From: RPQJ01 sp963823535
GTDB taxonomy: Bacteria > Pseudomonadota > Gammaproteobacteria > Steroidobacterales > Steroidobacteraceae
NCBI GenBank assembly: GCA_963823535.1
Contig: CAWGLZ010000004.1
Coordinates: forward strand, 372,001 to 436,000
Reading direction: 5' to 3'
DNA length: 64,000 nucleotides
Shown here: piece after piece, positions 8,820-17,768 of the stretch
Layout of the letters: the number at the start of each line of letters is the position of its first letter
How positions within the stretch are numbered: position 1 is the first letter of the stretch
Translations under genes and position numbers: made by a program
The notes under the pieces: model-generated
The model's input: only the letters and a program-made list of their open reading frames with translations
What the model was told of the DNA's origin: nothing
The model's database searches: none

Positions 8820-10052
8820 ATGATCGCAGGCTCGAAGTTCGGCGGCCCCCGGGGTCGCCCGGGGAAGCTGATGCAACTGCGAAAACCGGGCCTCGTGCCC
8901 CAGATCCTCGTCGGCGTCGTGCTCGGTGCCGCGGCCGGGGTGCTCGTCCCCGGTCTCGCCGAACGGCTGGGCCTGCTCGGACAACTGTTCGTCGGCATGC
9001 TGAAGGCGGTTGCACCGCTGCTGGTGATGGTGCTGGTCATGTCCGCCATCGCCAACCGGCACGAGTCGGGCATGGACGGCCGCAAGGCCTTCATCACCCT
9101 CGGCCTGTACCTGATCGGGACTGTCTCGGCCGCGCTGCTGGCGCTGCTCATGAGCCAGGCCTTTCCCCAGGTCATTGCGCTGCGCGAGTCGGCCGAGGGG
9201 AGCCCGCCGGCCGAAGTCACGGCCGTGCTCACGGACGTGCTGTTCAAGCTCATCGACAACCCCGTCAATGCGCTGCTGACCGGCAACTTCCTGGGTTGCC
9301 TGAGCTGGGCCGTGCTGCTCGGCCTGAGCTTCCGTCGGGCGTCGGAGGGCTTCCGCCGCAACCTGCAGACGCTCGCCGACGGCGTGAGCGACATCGTGCG
9401 CTACGTCATCCGCTTCGCACCGGTGGGGATCTTCGGCCTGGTGTGCTTCACGGTCGCAACCGTGGGACTCGACGCGCTCAGGGGCTATGCGAGCCTCGCG
9501 CTCCTGCTGGTGGCCACGATGCTGATCATGGCGCTGGTGGTGAACCCGATGATCGTCCTCGCGGTCACCCGCGCGAACCCTTACCCGATCGTGCTGCGCT
9601 GCCTCGAGGAATCCGGGATCACGGCGTTCTTCACCCGCAGTTCGGCGGCCAACATTCCGGTGAATCTGGCACTGGCGAAGAAACTCGGGATCAGCGAGGA
9701 ACTCTATTCCGTCACCATCCCGATCGGGGCGACCATCAACATGGCGGGCGCCGCCATCACCATCACCGTGCTGACGCTCGCAGCGGTCCACACGCTCGGC
9801 ATCGAGGTCTCGCTGGGTGGCTCGCTGCTGTTGTGCGTCATCGCCGCCCTGGCCGCGTGCGGTGCCAGCGGCGTGCCCTCGGGCAGCCTGCTCCTGGTGC
9901 CGCTCGCCTGCTCGCTGTTCGGCATCGCCCCCGACGTTTCCATGCAGGTCGTGGCCGTCGGGTTCATCATCAGCGTCGTCCAGGACTCGTTCGAGACAGC
10001 CTTGAACTCGAGTACCGACGTCGTCTACACCTACGCCGTCGACCGGCGCTAG
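8820..10052 (+). CDS. sstT: Serine/threonine:Na+ symporter SstT
   Basis: A 410-residue inner-membrane transporter of the DAACS family (TC 2.A.23) that takes up serine and threonine with sodium. It follows E. coli SstT closely: LLGQLFVGMLKAVAPLLVM near the start, the substrate-site loop TRSSAANIPVNLALAKKLG, the hairpin GATINMAGAAITITVLTLAA, CGASGVPSGSLLLVPLACS and the closing QDSFETALNSSTDV. Eight or nine membrane segments plus two re-entrant loops are expected. An internal ATG at 8871 has a GGGGAAG ribosome-site candidate and would give an N-terminus closer in length to other SstT proteins, so the start is open. The SLC13-type gene begins 4 bases after the stop, so the two are co-transcribed. 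Confidence 0.9.
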   Translation: MIAGSKFGGPRGRPGKLMQLRKPGLVPQILVGVVLGAAAGVLVPGLAERLGLLGQLFVGMLKAVAPLLVMVLVMSAIANRHESGMDGRKAFITLGLYLIGTVSAALLALLMSQAFPQVIALRESAEGSPPAEVTAVLTDVLFKLIDNPVNALLTGNFLGCLSWAVLLGLSFRRASEGFRRNLQTLADGVSDIVRYVIRFAPVGIFGLVCFTVATVGLDALRGYASLALLLVATMLIMALVVNPMIVLAVTRANPYPIVLRCLEESGITAFFTRSSAANIPVNLALAKKLGISEELYSVTIPIGATINMAGAAITITVLTLAAVHTLGIEVSLGGSLLLCVIAALAACGASGVPSGSLLLVPLACSLFGIAPDVSMQVVAVGFIISVVQDSFETALNSSTDVVYTYAVDRR

Positions 10053-10055
10053 TCC

Positions 10056-11897
10056 GTGGAAGCCGAGTACCAGATCCTCCTGATCCTCGCCGCCACCGTC
10101 GGCCTGTTCATATGGGGTCGCTGGCGCTACGACGTGGTGGCGCTCGCGGCACTGCTCGCCTGCGTCGTCGCCGGTCTGGTGCCGGCGACCGAGGCCTTCA
10201 GCGGATTCGGCCATCCGGCGGTCATCACAGTGGCCGCTGTGCTGGTGCTGAGTTACGGCCTGCAGGCCAGCGGTGCGATCGACCTCGTGGTGCGCCATGC
10301 GCTGCCGAAGAACGCCGGACCGGTCCTTGCCATCGCCGCGCTGACGGGGGTCGGCGCCGCGCTGTCGGCCTTCCTGAACAACGTCGGTGCAATGGCGCTG
10401 CTGATGCCCGTCGCGCTGCAGATCGCGTCGAAGAACCAGCTGACGCCGGGCAAGGTGCTGATGCCATTGTCGTTCGGAACGATCCTCGGCGGCATGACCA
10501 CCCTGATCGGGACGCCACCGAACCTGATCGTGTCGGGATTCCGTGCCCAGCAGGTGGGGCAGTCATTCGCGATGTTCGACTTCACGCCGGTGGGTGCAGC
10601 GGTCGCCGTCCTCGGCGTGCTGTTCGTGGCACTCGTGGGCTGGCGCCTGGTACCGGCGCGGGAGGCGCGGGGTGCCGAAGGCTTCGATACGGGTACCTAC
10701 CTCACGGAAGCGCGCGTCGAGGAGGGGAGCCGGGCGGCCGGGCGCACACTGCGGGAAATCGAGGACAAGCTCGACGAGGCCGATGCGCAGATCGTGGCGA
10801 TGGTCCGCGGCGAACTGAGGCTCATGGCTCCCAACCCGGTCCGCATCGCGCGGCCGGGCGACATCCTGGTGATCGAGGCCGAGCCGGAGTCGCTGTCCTC
10901 CGCACTCTCGAGCCTGGGCCTGGTCCTCGAGGAATCCGTCGCGTCCGGCGCCAGCGACGACGAGGACGCCGATCCGGATGCGGGGCGCGAGGAAGCGGAA
11001 GCTGCCGACGGCCAGCCGGACAGGAAGACGGAGCGCAGCGACGAGGTCGTGGTGCAGGAACTCGTCGTGATGCCGAATTCCGAACTCATCGACCGCTCTG
11101 CGAGCGATGTCCAGATCCGGACGGTCTACGGCCTGAATCTCGTGGCGATTTCCCGGCAGGGCCGTCGCTCGGTGAAGCGCCTGCGCTCGACACTGATGAA
11201 GGCCGGCGACGTGCTGCTGATGCAGGGCGCGCCGGACCGGCTCGCGGGATTCGCAGCCGATACCGGCTGCGTCCCCCTTGCGCGACGGGCGATCCACATT
11301 CCCTCCAGGCAGAAGCTCGTCGGTGCGTCGGTGGTCATGTTGCTGGCGATCGGCGGAGCGGCATTCGGCCTGCTGCCGGCCGCAATCGCGTTCGTGGCCG
11401 GCGTCGTGGCATTCATGGTGCTGCGCATCGTCCCGGTCCGTCGCATGTACGACGCGATCGACTGGCCGGTCATCGTGCTGCTCGGTGCTCTGATCCCCGT
11501 CGCGCGTGCCATGGAGACCACCGGCGCGGCCGACCTGCTGGCCCAGTCGCTGCTCGATTTCGTGGCGCAGGGGCGACCCGTCGTCGCGCTCGGCCTGGTC
11601 CTGGTGGTGACGATGACCCTGTCCGACTTCATGAACAACGCGGCGACGGCGGCCGTGATGTGCCCGGTGGCCATCAGCACGGCCGTGCAGCTGGACGCGA
11701 GCCCGGACGCCTTCCTGATGGCCGTCGCGATCGGCGCCTCCTGCGCCTTCCTGACGCCGGTCGGGCACCAGAACAACACCCTGATCCTGGGCCCCGGCGG
11801 CTTCGGGTTCGGCGACTACTGGCGTCTCGGCCTGCCCATGGAGATCCTGGTCGTCGCGGTCAGCATTCCGCTGCTGCTGATCGTCTGGCCGCTCTGA
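10056..11897 (+). CDS. SLC13/DASS-type permease with two TrkA-C domains
   Basis: A 613-residue inner-membrane protein starting at a GTG. Two blocks of membrane helices (about 1-190 and 425-613) flank a soluble middle. The DASS/ArsB-type repeats are visible: a first half containing SAFLNNVGAMALLMPVALQI and GGMTTLIGTPPNLIVSGF, and a second half with DFMNNAATAAVMCPVAISTA. The soluble part holds two RCK_C/TrkA-C ligand-binding modules (about 205-295 and 335-415, the first with GDILVIEAEP and the second with GDVLLMQGAP) joined by an acidic linker. Such proteins move sulfate, dicarboxylates or other anions; the substrate cannot be read from sequence. Coupling to SstT (4-base spacing) suggests joint control of solute uptake. 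Confidence 0.8.
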   Translation: MEAEYQILLILAATVGLFIWGRWRYDVVALAALLACVVAGLVPATEAFSGFGHPAVITVAAVLVLSYGLQASGAIDLVVRHALPKNAGPVLAIAALTGVGAALSAFLNNVGAMALLMPVALQIASKNQLTPGKVLMPLSFGTILGGMTTLIGTPPNLIVSGFRAQQVGQSFAMFDFTPVGAAVAVLGVLFVALVGWRLVPAREARGAEGFDTGTYLTEARVEEGSRAAGRTLREIEDKLDEADAQIVAMVRGELRLMAPNPVRIARPGDILVIEAEPESLSSALSSLGLVLEESVASGASDDEDADPDAGREEAEAADGQPDRKTERSDEVVVQELVVMPNSELIDRSASDVQIRTVYGLNLVAISRQGRRSVKRLRSTLMKAGDVLLMQGAPDRLAGFAADTGCVPLARRAIHIPSRQKLVGASVVMLLAIGGAAFGLLPAAIAFVAGVVAFMVLRIVPVRRMYDAIDWPVIVLLGALIPVARAMETTGAADLLAQSLLDFVAQGRPVVALGLVLVVTMTLSDFMNNAATAAVMCPVAISTAVQLDASPDAFLMAVAIGASCAFLTPVGHQNNTLILGPGGFGFGDYWRLGLPMEILVVAVSIPLLLIVWPL

Positions 11898-11914
11898 GCG
11901 TCGACGGCTGCGCC

Positions 11915-13807
11915 TCAGCCTCGCACCGCGGCCAGGATCTGCTCGAGCGCCGACGGATCCTCGATGGTCGTCAGGTCGCCCGGGTCCTGGCCCTCGCACA
12001 GTGCCCGGATCGAGCGACGCAACAGCTTGCCGGAGCGCGTCTTCGGCAGCGCAGTGATGAAATGCACGCGCGCCGGGCGGGCGACCGCACCGAGCTGCTT
12101 GTCGACCACCTTCATGATCTCGCCTTCGTGGGCCAGTCGCTTCTCGGGCGTGTCGATCAGGCTCGTGTCCTTGACGATGGCGAAGGCCATGGCGACCTGG
12201 CCCTTCAGCGAATCGGCGACCCCGACGACCGCGACCTCGGCGATGTTCGGATGCGAGGAGATGGATTCCTCGATCTCGCGCGTGCCGAGGCGATGTCCGG
12301 CCACGTTGATGACGTCGTCCGTCCGGCCAAGGATGAAGTAGTACCCATCCTTGTCGCGGATGCCCCAGTCGAAGGTCGAGTACACCTCCTGCCCGGGGAC
12401 GCTCTTCCAGTAGGTCTCGACGAAGCGCTCGTCGTCCCCCCACACGGTGGTCATGCAGCCCGGCGGGAGCGGGCCGCGGATGGCAACCACCCCCTTGGTG
12501 TCCGCGCCAACCTCTTCGCCGGAGGCGGCGTCGTACAGGCGGACGTCGTAGCCATAGACCGGTACACCGGGCGAGCCGAACTTGCTCGGCAGCGCCTCGA
12601 TGCCAGGCTGGATCGCGAGGATCGGCCAGCCTGTCTCCGTCTGCCAGTAGTTGTCGACGATCGGCTTGCCAAGACCGTCGGCGATCCACCGGGCGGTGGG
12701 TTCGTCGAGGGGCTCGCCAGCCAGGAACAGCAGGCGCAGCGAGGAGAGGTCGTACTTCTTCAGGAAGGCCGGGTCCTGCTTCTTGAGCACCCGGATCGCG
12801 GTGGGCGCCGAGAACATGGTGGTGACCTTGTACTGTTCGACGATCTTCCACCAGATGCCGCCGTCGGGCCGGATGGGCGTGCCCTCGTACATGATCGTCG
12901 CCATGCCGGCGATCAACGGACCGTAGACGATGTAGCTGTGTCCCACCACCCAGCCGATGTCGCTGGTGGCGAAGTAGGTCTCCCCCTTGTTGCCGCAATA
13001 GATGAGCTTCATCGAGGCGGCGAGGGCGACGGCATAACCGCCCGTATCACGCTGCACGCCCTTCGGCTTGCCGGTCGTGCCGCTGGTGTAGAGGATGTAG
13101 CTGGGCTCCGAGCTCTCCAGCCACTCACACGGGATCTCGTCGTTCATGTGCTCGGCGCGCAGTGCCGCGTAGTCGACATCCCGACCTTCCACCTTCGGCA
13201 TTTCGGCGAGGCCCCGATCGACCAGCAGGACCTTGCCCGGCGGAAACTTCGACAATCGGATGGCCTCGTCCAGCAAGTGCTTGTAGGGGACCGGCTTGCC
13301 GGCGCGCGAGCCTGCATCGGCGCTGACGATGACGGCTGGCCTGGCGTCGTCGATACGGGTCGCGAGGCTCACCGAGGCAAATCCACCGAAGACGACCGAG
13401 TGGATCGCGCCGATGCGCGCACAGGCGAGCATCGCGAACGTGGCCTCCGGGATCATGGGCATGTAGATGAGCACACGATCGCCCTTGCCGACACCCAGGC
13501 CCTTGAGGATGCCCGCCACGCGGTTCACCTCGCGGTGCAGTTGCCGGAACGTGTAGGTCTTCTCCTGCCCGGTCTCGGTGGAGAGGTAGATCAGCGCGGG
13601 GGCGTCACCGAGTTCCTCGAGGTGCCGGTCGACCGCGTTGTGGCAGAGATTCGTGCGGCCGCCGACAAACCACCGGGCGAACGGCGGGCGGGCGTAGTCG
13701 AGCACGTTCGAGAATGGTTGATGCCAGTCGATCAGCTTCGCCTGCTCGCGCCAGAAGCCATCCGGGTCGCTGATCGAGCGGGCGTGTAGTTCTCGGTACT
13801 TGTTCAC
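11915..13807 (-). CDS. prpE: Propionyl-CoA synthetase (AMP-forming) PrpE
   Basis: A 630-residue cytoplasmic enzyme that activates propionate with ATP and CoA. The GTG at 13807 was chosen because GGGAGAGG lies just upstream and the product then starts VNKYRELHARS, aligning with known PrpE; an ATG at 13855 would add 16 residues. PrpE hallmarks are PPFARWFVGGRTNLCHNAVD, the P-loop YTSGTTGKPKGVQRD, DNYWQTETGWPILAI, TFDWGIRDKDGYYFILGR, GHRLGTREIEESISSHPNIA and the acetylation-site loop LPKTRSGKLLRRSIRALCEG. In this family the Lys of SGKLLRR is inactivated by Pat-type acetylation and restored by deacetylases, and both enzyme types are encoded within 10 kb here. No prpBCD genes are nearby, so it stands alone. 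Confidence 0.93.
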   Translation of the reverse strand: MNKYRELHARSISDPDGFWREQAKLIDWHQPFSNVLDYARPPFARWFVGGRTNLCHNAVDRHLEELGDAPALIYLSTETGQEKTYTFRQLHREVNRVAGILKGLGVGKGDRVLIYMPMIPEATFAMLACARIGAIHSVVFGGFASVSLATRIDDARPAVIVSADAGSRAGKPVPYKHLLDEAIRLSKFPPGKVLLVDRGLAEMPKVEGRDVDYAALRAEHMNDEIPCEWLESSEPSYILYTSGTTGKPKGVQRDTGGYAVALAASMKLIYCGNKGETYFATSDIGWVVGHSYIVYGPLIAGMATIMYEGTPIRPDGGIWWKIVEQYKVTTMFSAPTAIRVLKKQDPAFLKKYDLSSLRLLFLAGEPLDEPTARWIADGLGKPIVDNYWQTETGWPILAIQPGIEALPSKFGSPGVPVYGYDVRLYDAASGEEVGADTKGVVAIRGPLPPGCMTTVWGDDERFVETYWKSVPGQEVYSTFDWGIRDKDGYYFILGRTDDVINVAGHRLGTREIEESISSHPNIAEVAVVGVADSLKGQVAMAFAIVKDTSLIDTPEKRLAHEGEIMKVVDKQLGAVARPARVHFITALPKTRSGKLLRRSIRALCEGQDPGDLTTIEDPSALEQILAAVRG

Positions 13808-13947
13808 GGCCCTCTCCCTTTGCGTCGAATTCATGCTGCGCGTCGCGGTGTCCATCGCGGCCGCAGACGGAATTGATCGCCACGGCGGACGGCACGACGC
13901 GCTCCCCGAGTCTAGCGGAAATCACGACAGATGCCGCCGGGCGATGG

Positions 13948-13963
13948 TTCGACGATAGTCGAA
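13948..13963. promoter_or_regulatory. Perfect inverted repeat TTCGAC-GATA-GTCGAA, possible prpE operator
   Basis: Six-base arms match perfectly around a 4-base spacer. It lies 141 bases upstream of the prpE GTG and roughly 40 bases before a TAGACT box read in the prpE direction, a spacing that would suit an activator site. A LuxR-type or other dimeric regulator is plausible. There is no direct evidence of binding. Confidence 0.35.
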
Positions 13964-14156
13964 TCTTCGATGCTATTCGCAGGAGGCGCAGCGGCATGTG
14001 GGGCGCACCGTTTCCGCGTGCCAGCGCTGCCTGGCTGTTTCGCCGGGGCGACGCCGGTGACGTAGAAAGCCACGACGACTCAGGCCGGCACTGCACCACT
14101 CCTGTGCCGCCTCCGACTCACGCCTCAAAGGTGCGCAAATTAGCGGCTCGGCGAAA

Positions 14157-14177
14157 GGTCCGCTCGACGGAGCGACC
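14157..14177 (-). terminator. Hairpin after the ABC exporter operon
   Basis: Read on the minus strand just past the adaptor stop codon, a stem of eight pairs with one bulged base (GGTCGCTC paired with GAGCGGACC) closes a short loop and is followed by TTTCGCC. The T-run is short, so this is a moderate intrinsic terminator candidate for the three-gene operon. Confidence 0.4.
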
Positions 14178-14194
14178 CGGCACGCAACTCCCGG

Positions 14195-15400
14195 TCACCG
14201 TTCCGCCAGCCGTGCCCCCGGCGAGACGCGATCGCCCGGATGGAGTACGACGCGCTCGCCTTGCTCGAGACCCGAGCGCACCTCGGCCTCGAGGCCGTTG
14301 CCCTGTCCGATTTCGACCTCCCGCAGGACGGCACGCTGATTCTGCTCGACGAAGACTGCCCAGCGATCACCCTGGCGGAACAGCGCCGAGAGCGGAATGC
14401 GCAGTACGTCCGTCGCCTCCCAGAGCACGATGCGCGGCTCCACGCGATAGCCGTGACCGAGGCGTTGCCAGCGCTCGCGGGACTCGGTGATGTCGATGAC
14501 GACGTTGACGCGCTGCTCCTCGATGCCGAGCGCCGATACCTTGGTGAAGCCGAAGGGCTCGACGCGGCGCACCACGCCCGCCAGGGGCTGGTCACCGCCC
14601 CAGCCCTCGATGATGACGCGCTGGCCGGCCTCGACGCGGACCGCGTCCGCCGAGAGCAGGTCGACGACGACTTCGAGCTGCTCCGGATTGCCGACTTCGA
14701 CCAGAGGCGTTCCGGACGGCACCACACCCTCGCTTTCGGTCGCAACTCGCAGGACGTTGCCGCTCACCGGCGAGTACACCGTCACGCACTCGCAGTCCGC
14801 CGGCCGCTCGCGTGTCGTGGCGGGCGTCAACAACCGGGCCCGCGCAACCTGGTATTCCGACTCGCGCACCCTGCGCTCGGCATGGGCTTCCGCGAGCGCG
14901 GCTTCCGTGGTTCGCGCCCGGCGCTCTGCGGCATCGAGATCGCTCTCGGAGACGGTATGACTGCGCGCCAGCGCCCGCACGCGTCCCAGCTCGGCACGTG
15001 CGAAGTCGAGTTCCGCCTGCGCCCGGCGCACCTGTGCCGCGGCCAGCGTGCGCGCCGCTGCCGCCGCCTCGACGCCGGCGCGTGCCTCGGCCTCGGAGCG
15101 AACGTCGAGAAATGAGGGGTCGCTCGGCTGGATGCGGGCGACGACAGTCTGGTCGGCGACGACAGCATCGCCGACGTCGAGCTCGATGCGGCGCATCAGG
15201 CCCGGCACTGGCGCGGACACGACGTACATGTCCTTGACGCGGGTCTCGCCTTCGTCGCTCACGCTGACCGTCAACGGTCCGCGGTCCACGGTGACGAGGT
15301 CGACGGTGACGGCCGCCGGCCGGAACAGCCAGGCGAGCGCCGCGACGAGCGCGAGTGCGAGGGGGGCCCAGAAGAGCGCGCGTTTCAGGCCAGGGGTCAT
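14195..15400 (-). CDS. HlyD/RND-type periplasmic adaptor of an ABC exporter
   Basis: A 401-residue membrane-fusion protein anchored by one N-terminal membrane helix (about 8-28). The beta-barrel and lipoyl halves flank a helical hairpin at about 100-200, rich in Ala and Arg with heptad-like repeats. The lipoyl half is split between VSAPVPGLMRRIELDVGDAV and VYSPVSGNVLRVATESEGVV. The MFP-type C-terminal domain follows (VLRIPLSALFRQGDRWAVFV). It would bridge the permease to an outer-membrane channel, or act on its own in lipid or peptide export. Its ATG lies 4 bases after the permease stop, making it the last gene of a three-gene operon. The substrate is unknown. Confidence 0.85.
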   Translation of the reverse strand: MTPGLKRALFWAPLALALVAALAWLFRPAAVTVDLVTVDRGPLTVSVSDEGETRVKDMYVVSAPVPGLMRRIELDVGDAVVADQTVVARIQPSDPSFLDVRSEAEARAGVEAAAAARTLAAAQVRRAQAELDFARAELGRVRALARSHTVSESDLDAAERRARTTEAALAEAHAERRVRESEYQVARARLLTPATTRERPADCECVTVYSPVSGNVLRVATESEGVVPSGTPLVEVGNPEQLEVVVDLLSADAVRVEAGQRVIIEGWGGDQPLAGVVRRVEPFGFTKVSALGIEEQRVNVVIDITESRERWQRLGHGYRVEPRIVLWEATDVLRIPLSALFRQGDRWAVFVEQNQRAVLREVEIGQGNGLEAEVRSGLEQGERVVLHPGDRVSPGARLAER

Positions 15401-15404
15401 CGGG

Positions 15405-17768
15405 TCACTCCCGTGTCTTGAGTACCGCGATCAGGTCGAGCCGGTCCACGCGTCGCCGCACCAGGAGTGCCGAGACGGCCGCGGCCGCGAGACCGATCAG
15501 CATCGCCCAGCCGTAGGTCGAGGCGAGGATGACGAAGGGCACGCGATAGAGTTCGGTCTCGAAGGCCTGCACGATCAGGCTGGCGAGCGCGAATCCGGCC
15601 AGGCAACCGAGCGGCAAGGCGATGAACGTGAGCAGGGCCACTTCACCGAGCAGGATGTAGGAAATCTCGGCCCGCGTGAATCCCAGCACGCGCAGCGTCG
15701 CGAGCTCGCGGCCCCGCTCGGACAGCGAGATGCGGGCGGCGTTGTAGGTGACGCCGAAGGCAAGCGTGCACGAGAAGACGATGAAGAACGACACGAAGAT
15801 CGTGATCGTCTCGGCCATGGTCTCGCGGAAGGTCTGCACGGCCGCTTCCTTGACGGTGACGGAGCTGACCCGGGGCAGGGTCTTGAGCTCGCGGAACAGC
15901 GCCTCGCGTTCGTTCGGGTCGACGCGCAGGTGCACGGCCGTCACGCTCGGGCGCTCGCGCATCAGGCGGTTCAGGGCGCGGATGTCCATGTAGGCGGGCG
16001 ATCCGATGTAGGTCTCAAAGGTGGCCACGACGGGGACGTCGAAGGTCGGTCGCCGGCCCTCGAGCACCTGTACGTTGATGGTCTCGCCGACCCGGACGTC
16101 GAGCAGGCTGGCGAGCATGGTCGAGATCACGACGCCCCCGGGCGGGAGTTCGAGGGCGCGTCCCTGCGCATCGTAGACCCGGTACAGTTCCTGGCGGGCC
16201 GGGACTCCCTGCAACGCCTCGCGCTCCTCGCGCCAGCCGTTACGCAGCCGGGCGGCCACGGAGCGCATCGGCTCGGTGGTCTGCACGCCGGGCAGGCGGG
16301 CGAGGTCGCGGGTGATCTCGCTGGAGCGCGGCTCCGCGAACCCGACGCTCAGGTCCTGCCCCTGCGCCTCGAGGAAGTAGACGTTCACCATGTGGTTGAT
16401 CGCATCCAGCCACTGCATGGAGGTCACCAGTACCGCAACCGACATGGCGATGCCCGCCGCGGTCAGGAACGAACGGCCGGGCCAGCGCACGATCTGGCGG
16501 AGCAGGATGCGGGTCGGCTGGTCGAGATGCCGCACGAAACCGAGGCGGCTCAGGGCCGTGCGGCGGAAGAGAGGCGGAGCGGGTGGGCGCATCGCCTCGG
16601 CGGGAGGCAACGCCGCCGCCGTGCGAACCGCGCCGAGTGCGCCGATGAGCGCCGCGCCGAGGCTGACGACGGCAGCGATGGCGAACGGGCGAGGGCCTGG
16701 CCGGAACAGCAGGAAGGGGAAATGGTAGAACTCGGCGTACAGCCGCGTGTCGTACAGCCCCAGCCAGTAGCCCACGATCCAGCCGAGCACGACGCCGATC
16801 GCGCCGATGCCGAGCACGAATCGCGTGTAGTGCAGGGCAATGGCACGATTGCCGTAGCCGAAGGCCTTGAGCAGTCCGATCTCGCTGCGTTCGACCGCGA
16901 TCAGCCGCCCGAGCACCATGTGCGTCAGGAACGCCGCGACCGCCAGGAAGATGGTCGGCAGGATCGTCGAGAGCGTCCGCAACTGCACGATCTCGTTCAT
17001 CAGAAACCAGTTGGACAGCTGGTCGGCCCGCGCGTAGGCGCCGACGCCGCCGTACCGGTCGAGCAGGCGGTCGACGCGGTCGACGACGAACTCCGGGTCG
17101 GTCCCGCGGAGCAGGGCGAGACTTACGTCGTTGAACGCACCGTCGAGGTCGAACGCAGCCTGCAATGCCTCCTGTCCCATCCACAACACACCGAAGCGCA
17201 GGTCGTCCGGCATGAGCGCCCCGGGACCGATCGCGTACACGTACTCCGGCGACAGCGCGATGCCAACCACCGTCAGTTCGCGCCAGCGACCGTTGATGAC
17301 GGCGCGGAGGTGATCGCCGAGTCCGAGACCGTGCGCCTCCGCGAACGGCTCCGACAGCACGGCTTCGGCCGGGCCGCCGATGTCCGGATAGCGACCCTGC
17401 TGCAACGCCAGGCGATTCAGGCGTGGTTCGGATCGTTCGGGCACGGAGACCAGCTGGCCGATGACGGGCTCCTCGAAGCCTTCGACGTCCAGTACGGCCG
17501 TGCGAACGATCCGCGTCTCGACCGCCTGTACCCCGGGGATTGCCCGCAGTCGCTCGGCCAGGTGCTCGGGTGCCCGCTCGACCCGGGCAAACACATGACC
17601 AAACCGGTAGCGCTCGTAGTAGGCGACCGCCGTTTCCTCGAGCGACTCGACGGTGGTCAGGGCCATGACGAGCACGCCCACGCCGGAGGCCATCACGAGC
17701 GCGATGGCGAGCACCTGGCCGCGCAGGCGCCACAGGTCGCGCAGCAGCTTGCGATTCAGTGCGCGCAT
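15405..17768 (-). CDS. ABC transporter permease with two FtsX domains
   Basis: A 787-residue inner-membrane protein; the ATG at 17768 overlaps the TGA of the ATPase gene by one base, so the two are translationally coupled. There are two MacB/FtsX-type units: an N-terminal membrane helix and periplasmic domain, a first three-helix FtsX block (about 255-400), a second periplasmic domain, then a second FtsX block near the C-terminus (SFFIVFSCTLAFGVTYNAAR and LGCLAGFALASLIVQAFETE). The family includes lipoprotein-releasing and mechanotransmission exporters; this large duplicated form is usually paired with a HlyD-like adaptor, as here. An Arg/Ala-rich cytoplasmic linker separates the halves. The cargo is not deducible. 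Confidence 0.88.
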   Translation of the reverse strand: MRALNRKLLRDLWRLRGQVLAIALVMASGVGVLVMALTTVESLEETAVAYYERYRFGHVFARVERAPEHLAERLRAIPGVQAVETRIVRTAVLDVEGFEEPVIGQLVSVPERSEPRLNRLALQQGRYPDIGGPAEAVLSEPFAEAHGLGLGDHLRAVINGRWRELTVVGIALSPEYVYAIGPGALMPDDLRFGVLWMGQEALQAAFDLDGAFNDVSLALLRGTDPEFVVDRVDRLLDRYGGVGAYARADQLSNWFLMNEIVQLRTLSTILPTIFLAVAAFLTHMVLGRLIAVERSEIGLLKAFGYGNRAIALHYTRFVLGIGAIGVVLGWIVGYWLGLYDTRLYAEFYHFPFLLFRPGPRPFAIAAVVSLGAALIGALGAVRTAAALPPAEAMRPPAPPLFRRTALSRLGFVRHLDQPTRILLRQIVRWPGRSFLTAAGIAMSVAVLVTSMQWLDAINHMVNVYFLEAQGQDLSVGFAEPRSSEITRDLARLPGVQTTEPMRSVAARLRNGWREEREALQGVPARQELYRVYDAQGRALELPPGGVVISTMLASLLDVRVGETINVQVLEGRRPTFDVPVVATFETYIGSPAYMDIRALNRLMRERPSVTAVHLRVDPNEREALFRELKTLPRVSSVTVKEAAVQTFRETMAETITIFVSFFIVFSCTLAFGVTYNAARISLSERGRELATLRVLGFTRAEISYILLGEVALLTFIALPLGCLAGFALASLIVQAFETELYRVPFVILASTYGWAMLIGLAAAAVSALLVRRRVDRLDLIAVLKTRE

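Larger units (their letters stand above)
13808..14194. other. 387-base intergenic region upstream of prpE
   Basis: No convincing gene was found between prpE (leaving leftward) and the end of the adaptor gene. The prpE-proximal part contains the perfect palindrome at 13948-13963 and, reading toward prpE, a possible -10 box TAGACT about 33 bases beyond it without a recognisable -35, which would suit an activator-dependent promoter. The distal end holds a hairpin at 14157-14177. No sigma54 -24/-12 pair was found. Confidence 0.5.

Noticed and set aside
8417..13789. A 1790-residue plus-strand open frame spanning sstT, the SLC13-type gene and prpE
   Set aside because: Arg/Gly/Ala-rich translation with no domain, running through three well-supported genes in other frames; long stop-free frames are common in GC-rich DNA.
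13808..14194. Sigma54 promoter for prpE
   Set aside because: TGGCAC occurs on the minus strand but no TTGC lies at the required spacing.
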